A stretch of 43,391 nt of DNA, taken from positions 1-43,391 of the forward strand of contig JAJFJK010000114.1 of assembly GCA_021774075.1 (NCBI GenBank), read 5' to 3'. The stretch's first letter is position 1, and the number at the start of each line of letters is the position of its first letter. Position numbers and translations under genes: made by a program. This document shows, one piece after another, positions 43,252-43,391 of this stretch. The stretch comes from Nitrosomonas sp. Lineage in GTDB: Bacteria; Pseudomonadota; Gammaproteobacteria; Burkholderiales; Nitrosomonadaceae. The notes under the pieces were generated by a model, which saw only the letters and a list, made by a program, of their open reading frames with translations, made no database searches and was not told the DNA's origin.

Positions 43252-43288
43252 TTTGCGGAACAGATTGTTTTTTGCGGAACAGATCGTT
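43252..43288. repeat. Tandem 18-bp direct repeat near tRNA-Leu
   Basis: TTTGCGGAACAGATTGTT (43252-43269) and TTTGCGGAACAGATCGTT (43271-43288) differ at one base. They lie 20 bases from the tRNA 3' end, where integrase arm-binding sites are expected. The remainder of 42933-43307 holds only the transposon-like end. Confidence 0.55.
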
Positions 43289-43307
43289 ATTTAAAAACCG
43301 CTTAAAC

Positions 43308-43391
43308 TGGTACCCGGGGCCGGAATCGAACCGGCACGGACGCAATGTCCGAGGGATTTTAAGTCCCTTGTGTCTACCAATTTCACCACCC
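43308..43391 (-). tRNA. tRNA-Leu(TAA), 5' end cut by window edge
   Basis: The minus strand reads GGGTGGTGAAATTGGTAGAC, then the anticodon arm AGGGA-CTTAAAA-TCCCT (anticodon TAA), a long variable arm CGGACATTGCGTCCG, the T arm GGTTCGATTCC and the acceptor end ending in encoded CCA. About four 5' bases lie beyond the window. Its last 22 bases recur at 25830-25851, marking it as an integration target. Confidence 0.95.

Noticed and set aside
1-43391. CRISPR array
   Set aside because: No regularly spaced direct repeats; the only tandem repeats are the pairs at 37775-37820 and 43252-43288.

Overview
The window looks like chromosomal DNA of an AT-leaning betaproteobacterium. The pointers are a DUF1840 gene, paired DUF1326/DUF2182 genes, a DUF3422 gene, a NIT-domain c-di-GMP protein and multiheme cytochromes c. 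A Nitrosomonadaceae- or Methylophilaceae-like host is my best guess, but nothing here fixes the genus. The DNA is rich in small non-autonomous repeats and in broken genes.

Left part (1-25.3 kb), mostly ordinary chromosome. An orphan hicB sits behind a hicA remnant cut by a palindromic element. Next come a hemerythrin-GGDEF cyclase, an SOS-type umuDC operon, a dicarboxylate/amino-acid symporter, an HD-GYP phosphodiesterase, and an 1181-residue NIT-HAMP-PAS-GGDEF-EAL protein with a zinc-binding-like tail. These make three c-di-GMP enzymes in 10 kb. A RIO-type kinase, a DUF938 methyltransferase/SDR/DUF1326/DUF2182 group, DUF3422 and L-serine dehydratase follow. From 19 to 25.3 kb a PAS sigma-54 activator stands divergent to an apparent sigma-54 promoter. 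Downstream of that promoter are an EF-hand secreted protein, an alginate-export-type porin, a diheme c4-like cytochrome and a triheme dehydrogenase-type cytochrome, with no dehydrogenase in the window.

Right part (25.4-43.4 kb), accessory. A 22-bp copy of the tRNA-Leu(TAA) 3' end at 25830 repeats the end of the tRNA gene at the right edge, so about 17.5 kb lies between two attachment-like sites. Just left of the first copy are a cut integrase and a broken phage membrane gene. Inside the interval are DUF1840, a coiled-coil protein, an FMN reductase, a cold-shock protein and a five-gene cluster: ATP-grasp ligase, opine-dehydrogenase-like enzyme, unknown protein, DUF1611 and alanine/ornithine-racemase-like enzyme. 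It also holds HigBA, an RP4-like traI-traG remnant fused to a cut cardiolipin synthase gene, IS1595 and IS1182 remnants, an ATP-grasp/CocE-type hydrolase pair, a cytochrome c pseudogene and Hsp20. The stretch 37.75-43.13 kb is bounded by inverted ~75-bp ends with repeated internal motifs.

The most promising undescribed system is the ligase/opine-dehydrogenase/DUF1611/racemase cluster, whose enzyme mix suggests a D-amino-acid-containing, opine-like small molecule. The sigma-54-driven porin-cytochrome operon comes second.
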